This document shows positions 1 to 11,870 of a stretch of DNA of 64,000 bases, piece by piece (position 1 is the first letter of the stretch; every line of letters begins with the position of its first letter). This DNA is from Centroberyx gerrardi. Lineage: Eukaryota; Chordata; Actinopteri; Beryciformes; Berycidae. The stretch is taken from contig NC_136006.1 in NCBI RefSeq assembly GCF_048128805.1, forward strand, positions 8,098,179-8,162,178. The letters run 5' to 3'. Under the pieces are notes generated by a model that was not told where the DNA came from, made no database searches, and saw nothing but the letters and a program-made list of their open reading frames with translations. The position numbers were made by a program, and so were the translations under genes.

Positions 1-500
1 ACACAGCAGCCAGCTGTGTTGCTGTTTTCACCTCTTTTCTAAAGCTTGTTGTCAAATTCCGCTCCTGAACGAAGCTTCTCCCGACCAATTCAGTAGCTAT
101 CCATTTTTTAAAAACTAGCTTGGCTTCTCCCTCGCTGTTTAAAAGCGGCGCTCACCCCCTCCCATTCCTGAAAAAACTTCTCGTAATGGTGGAATCGATG
201 AAGCAAGCGAGTAAACTTAGTAAACTTGCTACCTACCTCTTCACTTATCATTGTGGGACATGTAACCTTCAGCGGAAGAAGGATCTGGCAAAGTGAGACT
301 GGTAACCGGCGACACTTCTCCGTAGGTACGGTTAGCTTAGCTATTAGCATTTATCCTTCCATTTGTCCTTGATAGGCCTCCGTAGTGCAGTAGCTTTGCT
401 GTGTGTTATTTACAAATGTGTTGCGGTTTCTGTCGCCCTCTAGTGGTCAGAAAAATTGCTTATTGCAGCTTTAAACTTTATGGTAATGAATTATTGATGT
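1..500. repeat. Possible dispersed repeat with a CTCF-like core, boundaries unclear
   Basis: The stretch ends near 472-479 in a TGCAGCTTTAAA-like motif, resembling the terminal motifs of other short elements in this window (6779-7223 and 61216-61851). It contains GCCCTCTAGTGG at 435-446, whose reverse complement resembles a CTCF core. I do not see a matching left end, which may lie outside the window. No coding sequence is recognised. The element class is a guess. Confidence 0.25.
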
Positions 501-650
501 TAAAATGCTACATGTCGCACCTTTAAAGACTCCAGTAGAGACACTGAGGTTGTCTAAGAAACTTGTAAATAAACAATCTTCAGACTGCATTGCCCGGGCC
601 TTTTCAGGTTTTGAGGGATGCTGTCAATGTTTATAAATGTAAGGGAGGAG

Positions 651-678
651 TGTGTATGTGTGTGTGTGTGTGTGTGTG
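651..678. repeat. (TG)n microsatellite
   Basis: Alternating TG with one interruption (TATG). Confidence 0.9.
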
Positions 679-1016
679 AGCGCATGCATTTGTGTCTGTG
701 TGTGTATATGCAGTACATATGCACGTTCTAATGTATATTCAGACTCATTCTGAACCAGTGTTGTGGTGCAGTTTGCACATTAATTGATCAGTCGATGAGC
801 TATTGCTGTGATCTCTTTTTATTTGCGTCTCACTGAGTAAAAGATAAAAGGCAAAGCAAATGTGTCAAATGGAGATATGAGAGTCCTTAAGATGTTATTT
901 GCCTTTATTCTTACCATGGTTGAATCACAGCTTGCACGGTCAAATTATATAAATTGACAGTTCAATTATGATTATCAAATGTAGATAAGGTAGGAGTATA
1001 ATACGTATCACAGTTG

Positions 1017-1045
1017 GTGTGTGTGTGTGTGTGTGTGTGTGTGTG
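1017..1045. repeat. (GT)n microsatellite
   Basis: Pure GT alternation. An open frame of 93 codons nearby is partly made by it and is not considered a gene. Confidence 0.9.
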
Positions 1046-1792
1046 GTGTAAGTGTGTGTGTGCTACTATATGCTTGGCTTTCCAAGCATGAGGAACTGCT
1101 GGTTATCACATATCAACATCTGCCTCCTTCTACCCATAAAACACTATTTTTGGGTCATTCCTGTAGTTGGTTCGGATTATGTTTTCACTCTTAACGAACC
1201 ACACCGCAGTTTGCTTTATCAAATGTATATTGAAGTTACATCCAACAGTGTCTTTGTTGAAGAGAGTCAGACACTTAACCCCTCTGATGTTAAAATGAAA
1301 AGCCGTGGTGAAATAAGCCATGTAATGTGTTGATTGTGTAGCTTATTTGGAGAGGTGATTGCGTACTGTGTGATGTGCTTGTTCTTTCTTGTTTACATCT
1401 CTCTCTTTTTTTTTTTTAAATGTATGTTGTTTCCTTTGTTTTCTGTAAAGCGCATTATCAACCCTTTATGAATAAATGTGACTTGATAGAGGAAATATAG
1501 TCAAGGTTCTCTCTCTGGGGGAAAGCAACGTGTGTCTGCCAGAGAGTTCTTGCCCCAAAAGACATGTAATAGTATAATGATAAAATAAACAGTATTGGAC
1601 TCGAGTGCAGTCCATATGTAATTACTGTACAGAGTGAATGAACAGCCCAACTCAATGGACGGAGCTGTAATTCCCTGATATCTTCTGTTATCTGACTGAA
1701 TACCCTACTAAGGAGGCCCTCGCACAGTTTAACTTTCCATAATCCATGAGAAATAGCTTAAATATTAAGTTGTCAACCAATAAACAAGCTAT

Positions 1793-1938
1793 AGTGTGTC
1801 CTGGTGGCTCAGTTGGCACGTACCACAACGTCCTGGGTTCAAATCCAGCATGGGGCCTTTGTCGCCTGTCGTGCCCCTCTCTGTCTCCCTCTACCATGAC
1901 CTATCCAATAAAGGCAAAACACCTCAAAATAATCTTTA
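1793..1938 (+). mobile_element. tRNA-derived SINE
   Basis: A Pol III type-2 internal promoter is visible: box A TGGCTCAGTTGG at 1805-1816 and box B GGTTCAAATCC at 1836-1846. A pyrimidine-rich body (CCCCTCTCTGTCTCCCTC) follows, then a tail with CCAATAAAGGCAAAA. This is the usual architecture of tRNA-head SINEs in fish. The tRNA-like head does not fold into a clean cloverleaf (the anticodon arm is lost), so it is not a tRNA gene. The reverse strand is open over the element, giving a spurious frame at 1688-1897. Confidence 0.8.
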
Positions 1939-1945
1939 AAAATAT

Positions 1946-2767
1946 ATATACAAGGCTATTTCATTGTCCTCCCCTTTCTCCAATGACAAACACACCATTA
2001 CATTTTAACTCGGTCCCTGGAGGCTCACAATGTTTTAACCAGCAGCTTTAAAGGAGCGGTTTTCCCTCACAACATGGTTGGGTTGGACATCTACCTCTTT
2101 AAAAGTGATATGAAGAGTATTAAAGTAGCATTATTGTGTTTTTCAGTTTGTTGGTGCAGAACATTTCATGATCTTTTTGATGTTTGGTTTATTTCTTCTC
2201 TCAAAGCTACGAGAGCTTTGATCCAAAGGTTTGATTTGTGTGTCTAATTACCCAGTTAGCATGTGATGGATCATCCAATCAGGAATCGGTTACCGGAGCC
2301 ATCGCTCATACACCTGAGCAAGCCAATCAAGCGACCGCACAACACCGTTAGTCAATACACTGCTAAACATCATGTCATCTCAGTTGCGTTTATTCAGCTA
2401 GAATTTCACTCAGTGTCCCTGATGGACAGCTACAGATGAAGAGCCATTTGAAACCTCTTGCAAGTTTGGTATAAAATTATACGCACTACAAAAACTACAG
2501 CTACTGTGCATCACAAGCTCACATGCTTTTGGTTTAAGATATCGACAGCGGTTCTTTGCAACCTATGTACTGGACAGATTCAGACATAAACCATAAAAGA
2601 GACACCTCACTTTTCTGTCCTGAGAAATATATCATCTGCTCAAAATTTACACAACATACTGTGTTGGGTAGACGTGCTATGATGCCTCAAACGCTGCATT
2701 CTTAAAATACAAGGTTGGTGAGAGAAAGTGTGAGGGTGAAAATGCACAAATGTTCGTGTGTATGAAT
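1946..2767. other. Intergenic stretch, nothing recognised
   Basis: No exon, RNA gene or element with clear ends is seen. A TTTAAAGGAGCGGTTTT motif near 2047 could be the end of an old DNA element, but no partner end is visible. Confidence 0.4.
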
Positions 2768-2773
2768 ATAACT

Positions 2774-2798
2774 CACACACGCACACACACACACACAC
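2774..2798. repeat. (CA)n microsatellite
   Basis: CA alternation with a single G interruption. Confidence 0.9.
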
Positions 2799-3074
2799 GT
2801 ATGCACACAGGCCAACACATCCCCCTCCGGATTTATTCCTTGAGCGTGTTCTGTTCTTCAAAGCCATTTCAGGCTCATGTGCGTGTGCATCCTATGGAGC
2901 CTCTCTTTAGGGAGATTACCATAATGAGGCAGAGCTGCGCCACATTAAACAGCTGCTTCTCCAGCTCTTTCTTCACCTCAGATCTTGTCTTTGACTCGCA
3001 GGCTGGATGACCGCCATCATCACACTCCGCTGGACATCCAATGGCTGCTGGAGATAAGACGCAAAAGAACAAGA

Positions 3075-3139
3075 CCGAGGTGCGGGGTTTATGCCGCACC
3101 TCGGCCCCTGTGTACGGCCATTGACATTGGCTGTACACA
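3075..3139. other. Two adjacent hairpins
   Basis: First hairpin: CCGAGGTGCGG at 3075-3085 and its exact complement at 3094-3104, 8-nt loop. Second: TGTGTACGGCCA at 3109-3120 with TGGCTGTACACA at 3128-3139, one mismatch in 12, 7-nt loop. Four bases separate them. The surrounding 2870-3160 looks single-copy. Function unknown. Confidence 0.55.
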
Positions 3140-3179
3140 GCGAGCCTGTAAACCAAAGTGTAATCAGATATAGATAGAG

Positions 3180-5890
3180 AGGCTGCGTGGATTAAGACTG
3201 TCTGAATGGAGGTGCAATGAAGGACAAAATGGCAGATAGTAAATGGAGAACATGGATGGTATGTGAAGCGTTGCAGAGGCGCTAGCGGAGGCTTAACTTA
3301 ATCAATATTGTTTGTGAGAAGGAGCGTGTGTGTGTTGCGAAGATAAGAAAAGTGTGAAGAGCTTAAACACTGTATAGGCCAGTGAATATCTGCAGGAAAC
3401 CGCAGCGAGTGTCCTGAAGGTGAGTCGCATGGTGGCAAAAACAACTTTGGCCTGGATCTGGTTGAAATCCACTTGGGTCTCTCATGAGACACTTTTCCTC
3501 TCCGGTCCTCTCCACCCATGTTCAGATAAGTTCATAAACCTCATTAAGAGAATGACGTTAAGGATTGAAATCTTAGAATATGTATGATATCCATATCAAT
3601 ATTTAAGATTCATAAACCCTGACCAGAAAAAGCTCCACATGAGATTTGACATGTGCATTTGAAGGACATGTCAGGATCAAAAGACGTGTGAGTCATGCAA
3701 GTATAGATATGACAGGTATAGGTAAGCCTTGTGAACAGGATGTTGCATTGCAAGATAGGAAAGGCCTTGATCAATAACAATAAGAACCTATAGAGGCTTA
3801 TACATGTGCAGGGACATGAAGCTTGTTTATATGTGCTCCAATTCCAGGTACTTGCAATTTCTTTCCTGGGAGGTGCATATGCATCTTTATTCATTTGTAG
3901 TCATTTTTTAAAAATTAGATGTGTGCAGAATTTGAAAAATGATCTTGAGATGACATTTAATAATGTGCACACATTACACATGCAACAACATGGGGCAACC
4001 TGTTTTCCATCTTCATAAAATATAAATAAGCTATAAGATACAAACTATATAAAAATATAGTTTTCTTCCTTTCATTGGTTTCCTACTATTTTTTTTTTTT
4101 TTTTGCGCTTGAAGAGCCTTTTAGTGGTAAAAGCGTTTTGTGTGTACTCCCAAGGGAGGCACCAAAAATATATTTTAAAGCGCCGCCAGGAGAGGAGGCC
4201 AAGCTAATCTTTTTCACAGTGTTTCTTCCTGTGGTTTTCCAGTTTTCTTTTTTAGGTTTGATGGGCTTGTTTGTTCCTTTACCACATTTCACAGACATTT
4301 GCTCAAACAGCCTCTCCCCTTCCTGAGTTGCTATGGAAGCTATCCACACTTTCCCCTTAGGCTGCAAACAACAGCCACGCTCTGGAAAACCTTCCATGGG
4401 CTGACAATCGCTATTCACAGGTGCTGAGAAGGCAGGTGCTTCCAGTGGCTGGCTTATTCAAATCAATCCTCCACTGAACAATTGGAATTATAAAAATGGT
4501 ATGAGGTGTAATCATAATTGACAAGTGTCTAAAAGAGCATTGTGTGTGCATGTGTTTATGTGCATGTGTCAGTTCTGGCTTGTTGCAGCAGGATAATGCT
4601 CAGCTAGTTGGAGAGATGGTATAGCAAGAGGAAGCAAAAGTTGAAGACAGAAGAATACAATACATTTGTGTAAAGATATGAACCTGCTGTTGTTTTACCC
4701 AATTTTTGACTCAGATATTTGATCATAATTTCAGCCCTAAAAGATAAAGGATGATGTGATATGGCATTTTTTCATTATCTTCATAGTTTGCACCATCCTT
4801 TGTTTTATTGCACATTTTACTTCTGTGCTATTTACATTTTTGACCTTTTACACTATTTTTTTTTAGATTATTTTGGTTATTTAATATGGTTAGGGTTAGA
4901 AAGTGTGTACAAGCTTTTGCACATGCCTGTATGTAAACTGTTACACCACACAATTGCTTCAACTTTAAGACACATTAATTATTAAGAGTACATGTTTGAT
5001 TCAGCTTCTGTCCAGAGTCAAATCATATGTGCCACTAGGAGAATACATTGAGTAGCAGAAAGGGTTGTATTATACTTTCCTTTGACTTGGCAACTCACCT
5101 GACTATGAATTGTCTTGACGCCATATAACATGGCTTGGAATTATTTGCTAATACTGTTTTACCTAGGCCTGCTCTATATAAATGTGTCAAAATCGGGAGG
5201 CACAGTGTAAAGTCAGGTCTCCTAGCTGCAGTTCCTTGAGATTTGATGCTAAAATTAGAGTATCACAGTTGAAAAGTAATTTTCATTTGTATCCAATCCA
5301 GAGGTTTAGGCTCCATCTGCTGCTCCTAATCAGTTCATGATGACTCATTACCTGCTTTAGTTACACTCTCAAATGGTTCTGGGGCGGCAAGACCTCATAT
5401 AACATTGTCTAAACTTTACTGTGTAATTCCAGGATATGCCCAAATTGACTTGGATCAATGACGATCCTTGTCCAGTGTTCCTAAAGGACACTGATTGATG
5501 CTATATTGACAGTAAAACTCGCAATGTATTGTTAATTTCACCAACATGACTAGTGTAGTTGAAGCTATACAAAGGTATATAGTGCATACACACCTATTTT
5601 CTGAGTATAGTGTAAAACCATGTATCAGCCTAAATGATCACTAAAACATATAGGAAGGAAGTATCACAGTATACCCAATTCCCTTTACCTGTGCCAGCCT
5701 CCTCAGCTTCTACTGCATGAGACACTTACAGTTTTTTTTAAATAATTCTTGCAACTTGATCCTGTCTTGTCTAGTCATGTCTTTTTATGCATTTTTTTCA
5801 TTTTCATGCGTTTATTTATTTATTCTCTCTTCTTATACACTTTATTATCTCTTTTTATATTTTTTTTAATCTTATATACCTTGTGTAAAG
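3180..5890. other. Intergenic stretch, no gene seen
   Basis: AT-rich single-copy-looking DNA with a T16 run near 4089. No frame shows a recognisable protein, and none is flanked by convincing splice signals. Confidence 0.4.
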
Positions 5891-5963
5891 CACTGGCCTT
5901 GCGGATCAGTTTGTTGAGTGTGTTGAGCCAACAGACTCAACAAACTGATCCGCAAGGCCAGTG
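5891..5963. repeat. Perfect 29-bp inverted repeat at a LINE 5' end
   Basis: The arm at 5891-5919 is exactly complementary to 5935-5963, with a 15-nt loop at 5920-5934. The right arm lies inside LINE coding sequence (frame reading LNKLIRKAS), and the left arm is the same segment inverted. This is what 5' inversion during LINE insertion (twin priming) or a later fold-back event could leave. Confidence 0.8.
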
Positions 5964-6705
5964 ACGTTGTGGGGGTGGAGCTGGACTCTGGCGGCAGTGT
6001 CAGAGAGGAGGATGCTGTCCAAGTTACGTGTCATCTTGGACAATGTCTCCCACCCACTCCATGACGTGCTGGTCGAGCACAGGAGTACATTCAGTGCAAG
6101 ACTCATTCCACCGAGATGCACCACAGAGCGCCACAGGAAGTCATTCCTGCCTGTGGCCATCAAACTTTTCAACTCCTCCTCCAACTCCTCCCTCAGAGTG
6201 TCAGACACTCTGAGTCAATAGACTGGACCTTGGACTTATTTCACCCCTGTCAGCAGCTTAATAACCCCATCATTTATAACTTATATTTTAAACTGTGCAA
6301 TACTGATTCCGGTAATAATTTTGTGCAATAATTTAAAACAAAGGGGAAGGAAAAAAGCAGGAGTGAAAGGCCCAGGTCAGGGATTTCCTCCTACTCCTCC
6401 TCCCCCACACCCACCCACAAATTTCTTATTTTTCTTATTTCTATATTTTTTGTTGTTATATATTGTAGTATAATGCACATACTTTACATATTTTTATTTG
6501 CACATATTTTTATAATGCACATACTTTACATATTTTTATTTTATTGTAGTATAATGCACATATTCTACATATTTTTTATATTTATTTTCTTATTTTCTTA
6601 TTTCTATTTTTCTTATGATTTCTCTATGCCTATATATACTTCTGTGAGCAACTGCAACGAAACCCAATTTCCCCTCGGGGATCAATAAAGTATTTCTGAT
6701 TCTTA
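5935..6705 (+). mobile_element. 5'-truncated LINE remnant, L2/Rex1-like (C-terminus and 3' UTR)
   Basis: The reading frame gives LNKLIRKASDVVGVELDS. After a frameshift near 5990-6000 it continues as SERRMLSKLRVILDN, HPLHDVLVEHRS and RHRKSFLPVAIKLFNSSS, to a stop at 6219-6221. This motif series is typical of the region after the reverse transcriptase in fish L2/Rex1-type (CR1-clade) LINEs; the family assignment is from memory. A T-rich 3' UTR follows, ending in TTTCCCCTCGGGGATCAATA and then imperfect GATTCTTATTCT tail repeats around 6695-6715. The copy is truncated and frameshifted and cannot be active. A second unrelated-looking 3' tail (GTGCTATATAAACAAACTTG) follows at about 6740-6770. Confidence 0.75.
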
Positions 6706-6778
6706 TTCTGATTCTAATTGAATTGCCTTTGTGTACGAAATGTGCTATATAAACAAACTTGCCTTGCCATGAATTGCC

Positions 6779-7223
6779 TTAAAGCTGCACTAGGCATGTT
6801 GGCAGCTCCAAATGGCAGCGACAGGTAACGGTTTCCAAAATGTGGAAGTTCAATACCCAGAAATCATGCAATGTGACGTCAGTAAACTGCTCACAGCACA
6901 CTCATGCTTACCAACTGCCCGGTCTGTGATGACATCTGATATACCAAAGGAAACCAAAGAGACGAGAGAGGAAAAGATCTAACGTCGGTGCGCTTAGTGA
7001 GTCACTAAGAGACAGTTTGTGTTTTGCTCTTAAGTTTCAATTTGACACTTCCAGTGGGTGAAGAAGTGACCATAAGCGAATTTAATTTGGGTGAATGGGG
7101 CGAATCTATGGGGTCTCAATTAGGAGAGATGGGACACTCTTCTCTACTGCAGCCTCACTTTGTGATTTAAACTGATAAGACAGGTGCATTTTTACATAAA
7201 CATCTTGCCTAGTGCAGCTTTAA
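6779..7223. mobile_element. Non-autonomous DNA element (MITE) with TTAA ends
   Basis: The left end TTAAAGCTGCACTAGGCATG (6779-6798) is mirrored by GCCTAGTGCAGCTTTAA at the right end (7207-7223), giving terminal inverted repeats of about 20 bp. TTAA at both outer edges could be a target duplication as in piggyBac-type elements, although the inner terminus does not begin with the CCC usual for that superfamily. The 445-bp body has no transposase frame. Confidence 0.65.
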
Positions 7224-8190
7224 CTGAAATCTTCATTTTTCCTGCAGGCATGTCCAATAGGGATATCAAAAGGGTTTTGAACATGTTTATGATTACCCCA
7301 CTAACCTGAATACGATTACCCCATGGGTCTGAAGATTTAATGGAAGTATTCAAGTCAGGCATGTTAGGTCCAAATAAAAATAGAGTGGTCACCAAGCCAG
7401 CCAGCCCCATTACACAGTCCGTGATCCTTCCCTAACAAATCATCCTGCTCCCAGCACCACTCCTGCTGACCCAGATTCACGTCGCATTCACTAATAGGTG
7501 ATATTTCTGGGAGCTGAGAACTGTATAACTAATAACCCCAGCCTGTCCATTCAGAGAGACAGCGGGGAGCAAAGGAGGCGCCTACGTCAGTATTGAGATC
7601 TTTGCCTCTGTAGCGCTGCAGCTCAGTTCCCCAGAGTCCTGATCTCGTCCCCTGGGCCAAGTATATCTGCTAAAGCAGTCTGCCCACTCTCTGCCTCCAA
7701 GAGCATTAGCAGCTTAGCTCCCTCCCCACACCAGCAAGCACTGTAAGTTTGGATGCTTTTTTACTGCTTGCAGACACAGCTTTGTTCTATTTTAATGCAG
7801 TCATGGCGTGCACTCCGCTCCTCCATTTGACAAGCTCACTTTTAATATCTTTCATCTTTTTTTTTTCCCCCTCTCACCATCTTTTATTCTCAAATAGCTC
7901 AATATCCTGTTAATTTTGCCACCTTTTAAGTGATGATAATGATCTCCACTTCCCTGCTTTGTGAGCTCATTAACTATCTATAGCAACTCGATTTGTGGAG
8001 AGGATCAGGCTAAAGGATAAGAGACGGGTGATATGTCTGTAAACTTCAAAATGACTAAAAAGAATGACATACAGTTTCCAAACAGGGTCATTGATATATA
8101 TCATTTGAAATTAAAGTAATTAAATCAAAAGTGGATTAACCTAACCTCAGTTTGAAAGCTACACTTAATATTTACTGTATATAACATATG
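7224..8190. other. Intergenic stretch, single-copy appearance
   Basis: Moderately GC-rich around 7440-7740 (contains GGAGGCGCCTACGTCAG). No exon is recognised. It could hold a regulatory element, but this cannot be judged from one genome. Confidence 0.3.
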
Positions 8191-8340
8191 CCATTCAGGT
8201 GCTTTATCCTAAGTGTCTTACAGTACAATGAGTGCATGCATAGTGTATTTAGCATGGCCCAGTGGGAAGCAAACCCCTAACCCCAGCAGAATTAGTGCCA
8301 TGCCCAAGCCAGTGTGCTATACAGGATCCCAGGTCTCACT
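8190..8340 (+). repeat. Degenerate interspersed repeat
   Basis: GCTTTATCCTAAGTGTCTTACAG, then CCCTAACCCCAGC and AGTGCCATGCCCAAGCC, resembles the fish repeat that reads 'gcttttatccaaagcgacttac...' in well-preserved copies. Assignment is from memory of the pattern and no ends are seen. Confidence 0.35.
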
Positions 8341-11160
8341 AACATAAGCTCATTTAGGACTGAAACTGCATCTTTGAAGATATGTTGCTTTATTCTTGTA
8401 TTTAGCCCGTGTCTGGAATAAAATGAAGACCTGAAGTAATGAAAAGAAGATTCTCACAGCTCCATTTTCAACCTGCATAGCAGAAAATTTAATGACAGCT
8501 GAGAATAATTAATTTGTTGTGGGAAAACTGTCAGTGTGACCTAGTTATGAAAGTTGGCTGGTTTCTCAAGGAAGTTGTTTGTGAGAACAATGCACCGCTC
8601 CTGAAAAATTCATTTTAAGGGGTTTTCAATTAACTTATTTTTTTGCGTCACAGAGTGCATTAGCTGTTACCAAACTGAAAGAGAGGTGAGGAAGCTGAGT
8701 TACTTGCCTGTGAGTAAACACTGATCTCATCTTTTTCACTTCCAAAAGGGCAAGGCTCTTCATCAGCAGCAAAATATTCTAGTTTTGCAAATGCTTTTAA
8801 TGAGTTGTTGGCCTTAAATTCAAGGTAGAGGAAATTGTATTTGTGGAGATTTTGCAAGAATTTAAAAGGTCCAGTCACTAACAATTTGCATATATTGGAC
8901 AACTGTAAGCATAAAATATTTGCATAAAGGCAAACAGGCTGGATCCTGGACACAAAATGAAATAATATTAGCTTGTTTTACTTTGCTTGCCATGTTAGAG
9001 GCATGACTCTTAGACTATATTTTTTAAAAATCAAAGAAAATGTTCCTTCAAAATGTGGGTAAACTACATTTAGAGTGCATGTATGCTCGATTACACACCT
9101 AGTCTGACTCAACAGATATTTCACAGGGGAATAGTGATTTCTGCTGCTGGAAAAGCAGGTGGACATACATGAAAAACGTATTAAAAACTGCCATAGGGCA
9201 AGTGTGGGAAGTCATAGAATTGAGTTCAAATTCAACATCTCCGGACCGGAAGCCCAGTGCCTCCCTCCTCTGTTCCCTCTGGCTCATCTTTCTCAGGCTC
9301 CTCCCTCCGTCCAGACTGACATGAAAGTGTTGCATGTCACTGTAGATCCACTCCGTTTTCACACCTGCGTACGCCTGCAGCAGGCTGGGTGGGCAGAGTC
9401 CACACACAATTAAAGGTTGTCTTGATCGGCAGATACGCCAGATCCCCTGAAATATGTCAGCGGTGAGAGCATCATGTGTCTCAGCATCAGTCACATGACA
9501 GCACAAACACAAGCAAAGCAGCCTTGATTCCAGTCTATGCAAACTTAAAATTAATAAAGTAGGCCTAGCTACTTTTAGGATGTGCAGTTGTCTCACAAGC
9601 CGTGTTTTGTTTTTTTGTTTTTTTTACAGTTCCCTATCGTATTCCTGTTTGTTTTTTTAATACTATGGTGTGTAGCCACTTTACAGCTACATAATGAATC
9701 ATGCATTTGTTTGTTGACTGCTTAGGTTGTCACCTCCTTTTGCCGGCGAAGGTTTTCCACTCCATTTCAAAGACGCACGCCTCCCTCGGCATTCGTCATA
9801 GCACTTTGCCAAATTGTGCCTGCGCTGTATGTAAAGGAGCGCAGCCTGTGATTGACAGGAAGAGGTTGCCCCTTGTTCAAAGCTCGCCTGATTGCCTGGC
9901 TGAGTGTGGCTCACAGGATTTCCTGAGGAGGTAATTGCAAAGTGCAAAGTGATGTTGCTTTCCCTGTTATTGAAACTAAAAACAGCTATGAAATAACTGA
10001 CTGCCATTAAAAGAGCAGAGTAAACATAATAATAATAATTGTTCTCTCATACCTGTGGTAGCTTTAAGCTTGTTTTTTTCTATGCAATGACTTTTGAGAA
10101 ATGCCAAGGTCAAAATCAAAAAGTATAACATGTCTGGGCCAGCATTAATGCATGAATGTATTAAAGGTAAAGTCATTCTTAAGTGTTTTATTCCTAATTG
10201 TGACCCCACTGTATCCATTACACCACCTAAACTAAATAAATGTGTCCATCTGGATGCACGATTGGTAAACCACAGCCAAGCAAGAGCATGCAAGGAAATC
10301 GTCTAGATAACATGCGATCAACACCCCACGAGAAAAATACGCCACACACCTGCGCTCTAGACAATGATGCAATCTATTAGAATTGCATGTCTGCCTTCCA
10401 ACTGTCTTCTGCACCCTGCGCTCCACATGCCACACAGAGCCGAGCAGGGGAGAACTGCTGGGGAACCGCAATCGCAATCATCTCCTTTCAGAGTGAGGCT
10501 CAGATTGGCTCTCCAGCTGTTTCACTACTCGCACCTCTCTCGTTCAGCGCTGAAACCCAAGAGTTCGTTCTCAACCGCAAACACCAAAAATGAGCTTTAA
10601 AAAGCAGAACACAGTTTAACGACGCCGCACTCCAAACTGCCTGTGTGTTTCGTTCACTGAGATTATTCATATAAGACTGCAGGACCCACGTGTCTTATCA
10701 TCACTTGTTTTATGTTGTTTTTTCAATTACAATAGCCCCATGAAATCTAAGAAGCTTACACACAATAAACCAACCGTACATCTGGCACTGGTTAAGTAAC
10801 AAAGAGTTGGACCAATTTCAAGGATTTCACTCATGAGTTCATCAAGTGGATAACAGCACAGAATGAATCCTCCTCATGTCTATAAGCAGTATGTCATGTC
10901 TCTGGAGTCTCTGGAGTCTATCAATAGCGACTCAAACCCTATTGTGGACTTTGTGACATCTGTCTTGAGCCATACATACATCTCAGTTGATGTAGCACTA
11001 CCACTTGTCAAATGCTATAAAGCGCTTGCGAAATTATTAAATTACGTGCTGTCTCACAAGGCTCACCAGTGAAAAGCGCTTCAATTTATACAGCTCTGCT
11101 TTCCTGTCAATTTCATGTAAAAAAAGCTAGCAAGCCACTAGTTTCCTTGTCTGTTTAAAT
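8341..11160. other. Intergenic stretch, no gene supported
   Basis: Contains a 165-codon minus-strand frame at 9099-9596 with no recognisable domain. Sub-stretches at about 9180-9500 and 10290-10700 are more GC-rich than the flanks and look single-copy. They are candidates for conserved non-coding sequence only. Confidence 0.35.
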
Positions 11161-11870
11161 TTTAAAGTAATATTCCACCCACACGTACTCTTACACTGCT
11201 ATGTATCACAAATTTATGATGTTCAGTGCATTCCACCAGTTATTTTGCGACAAAGTGTTGTAATTTACTTTTTTTTGGTGTAGCCACTTTCCCTCGTCGA
11301 CTTGATCGACCGTCGAGTGATTTTCTACATTTCCCAGAATGCCTTTCGACAACCTCCAGAGGACGTGCCTGAACTTGTTGAATTCAGCTGAGGCTTATAG
11401 TGTAGGTGGAGAGAGCGATAATGATAAAGAAGTGAGAGTTTTTCCAGTTAAGAAAATGTGAGAGTCCCTTACTCAAAACACAAAATGTATGGCATGCATT
11501 GCATTCTGGTCTACTGAGGCTACTGTGGGTGGAGAAATTGGTCTCTCTGCCTCTTCTATGCTGGATTTCTCCCTGTATGAACGTCGGCGCAAAATGGCAG
11601 CTCTAGAAAGAAGCCCTCGCTCTTTGATTTTGGGGGACTGACACCAAAACCTGATGTTTACCAGTGATGTTTTAGATCACTGAAACATTTTCTACTATCA
11701 AACTCCACTGTAGCTGCTGGAAATATCTGGATATGACGTCCCATCCTCTATGCTTGGCCAGTTATCCATGGGAATAAGAAAAATACACCAAACAACACAA
11801 CAGGCCCAGAAATGCAAGTTACAGCTGTTTTTATAGTTACAAGTATTAGGGTGGATTTTTCCTCTAACAT
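11161..11870 (+). mobile_element. Non-autonomous DNA element, copy 1 of a two-copy family here
   Basis: The left end is TTTAAAGTAATATTCCACCC. The reverse complement of the right end (11849-11870) begins ATGTTAGAGG and ends AAAAATCCACCC, so the terminal inverted repeats are imperfect, about 20 bp. The interior shares several blocks in the same order with 28301-28908, including CATTTCCCAGAATGCCTT, CATTCTGGTCTACTGAGGCT and GGTCTCTCTGCCTCTTC. No transposase frame is present. Superfamily not determined. Confidence 0.65.

Noticed and set aside
1793..1938. tRNA gene
   Set aside because: Boxes A and B are present, but the anticodon arm does not fold and a SINE body and tail follow.
9099..9596. 165-codon minus-strand open frame
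   Set aside because: No recognisable family or low-complexity-free conserved motif. Kept only as part of an unannotated stretch.
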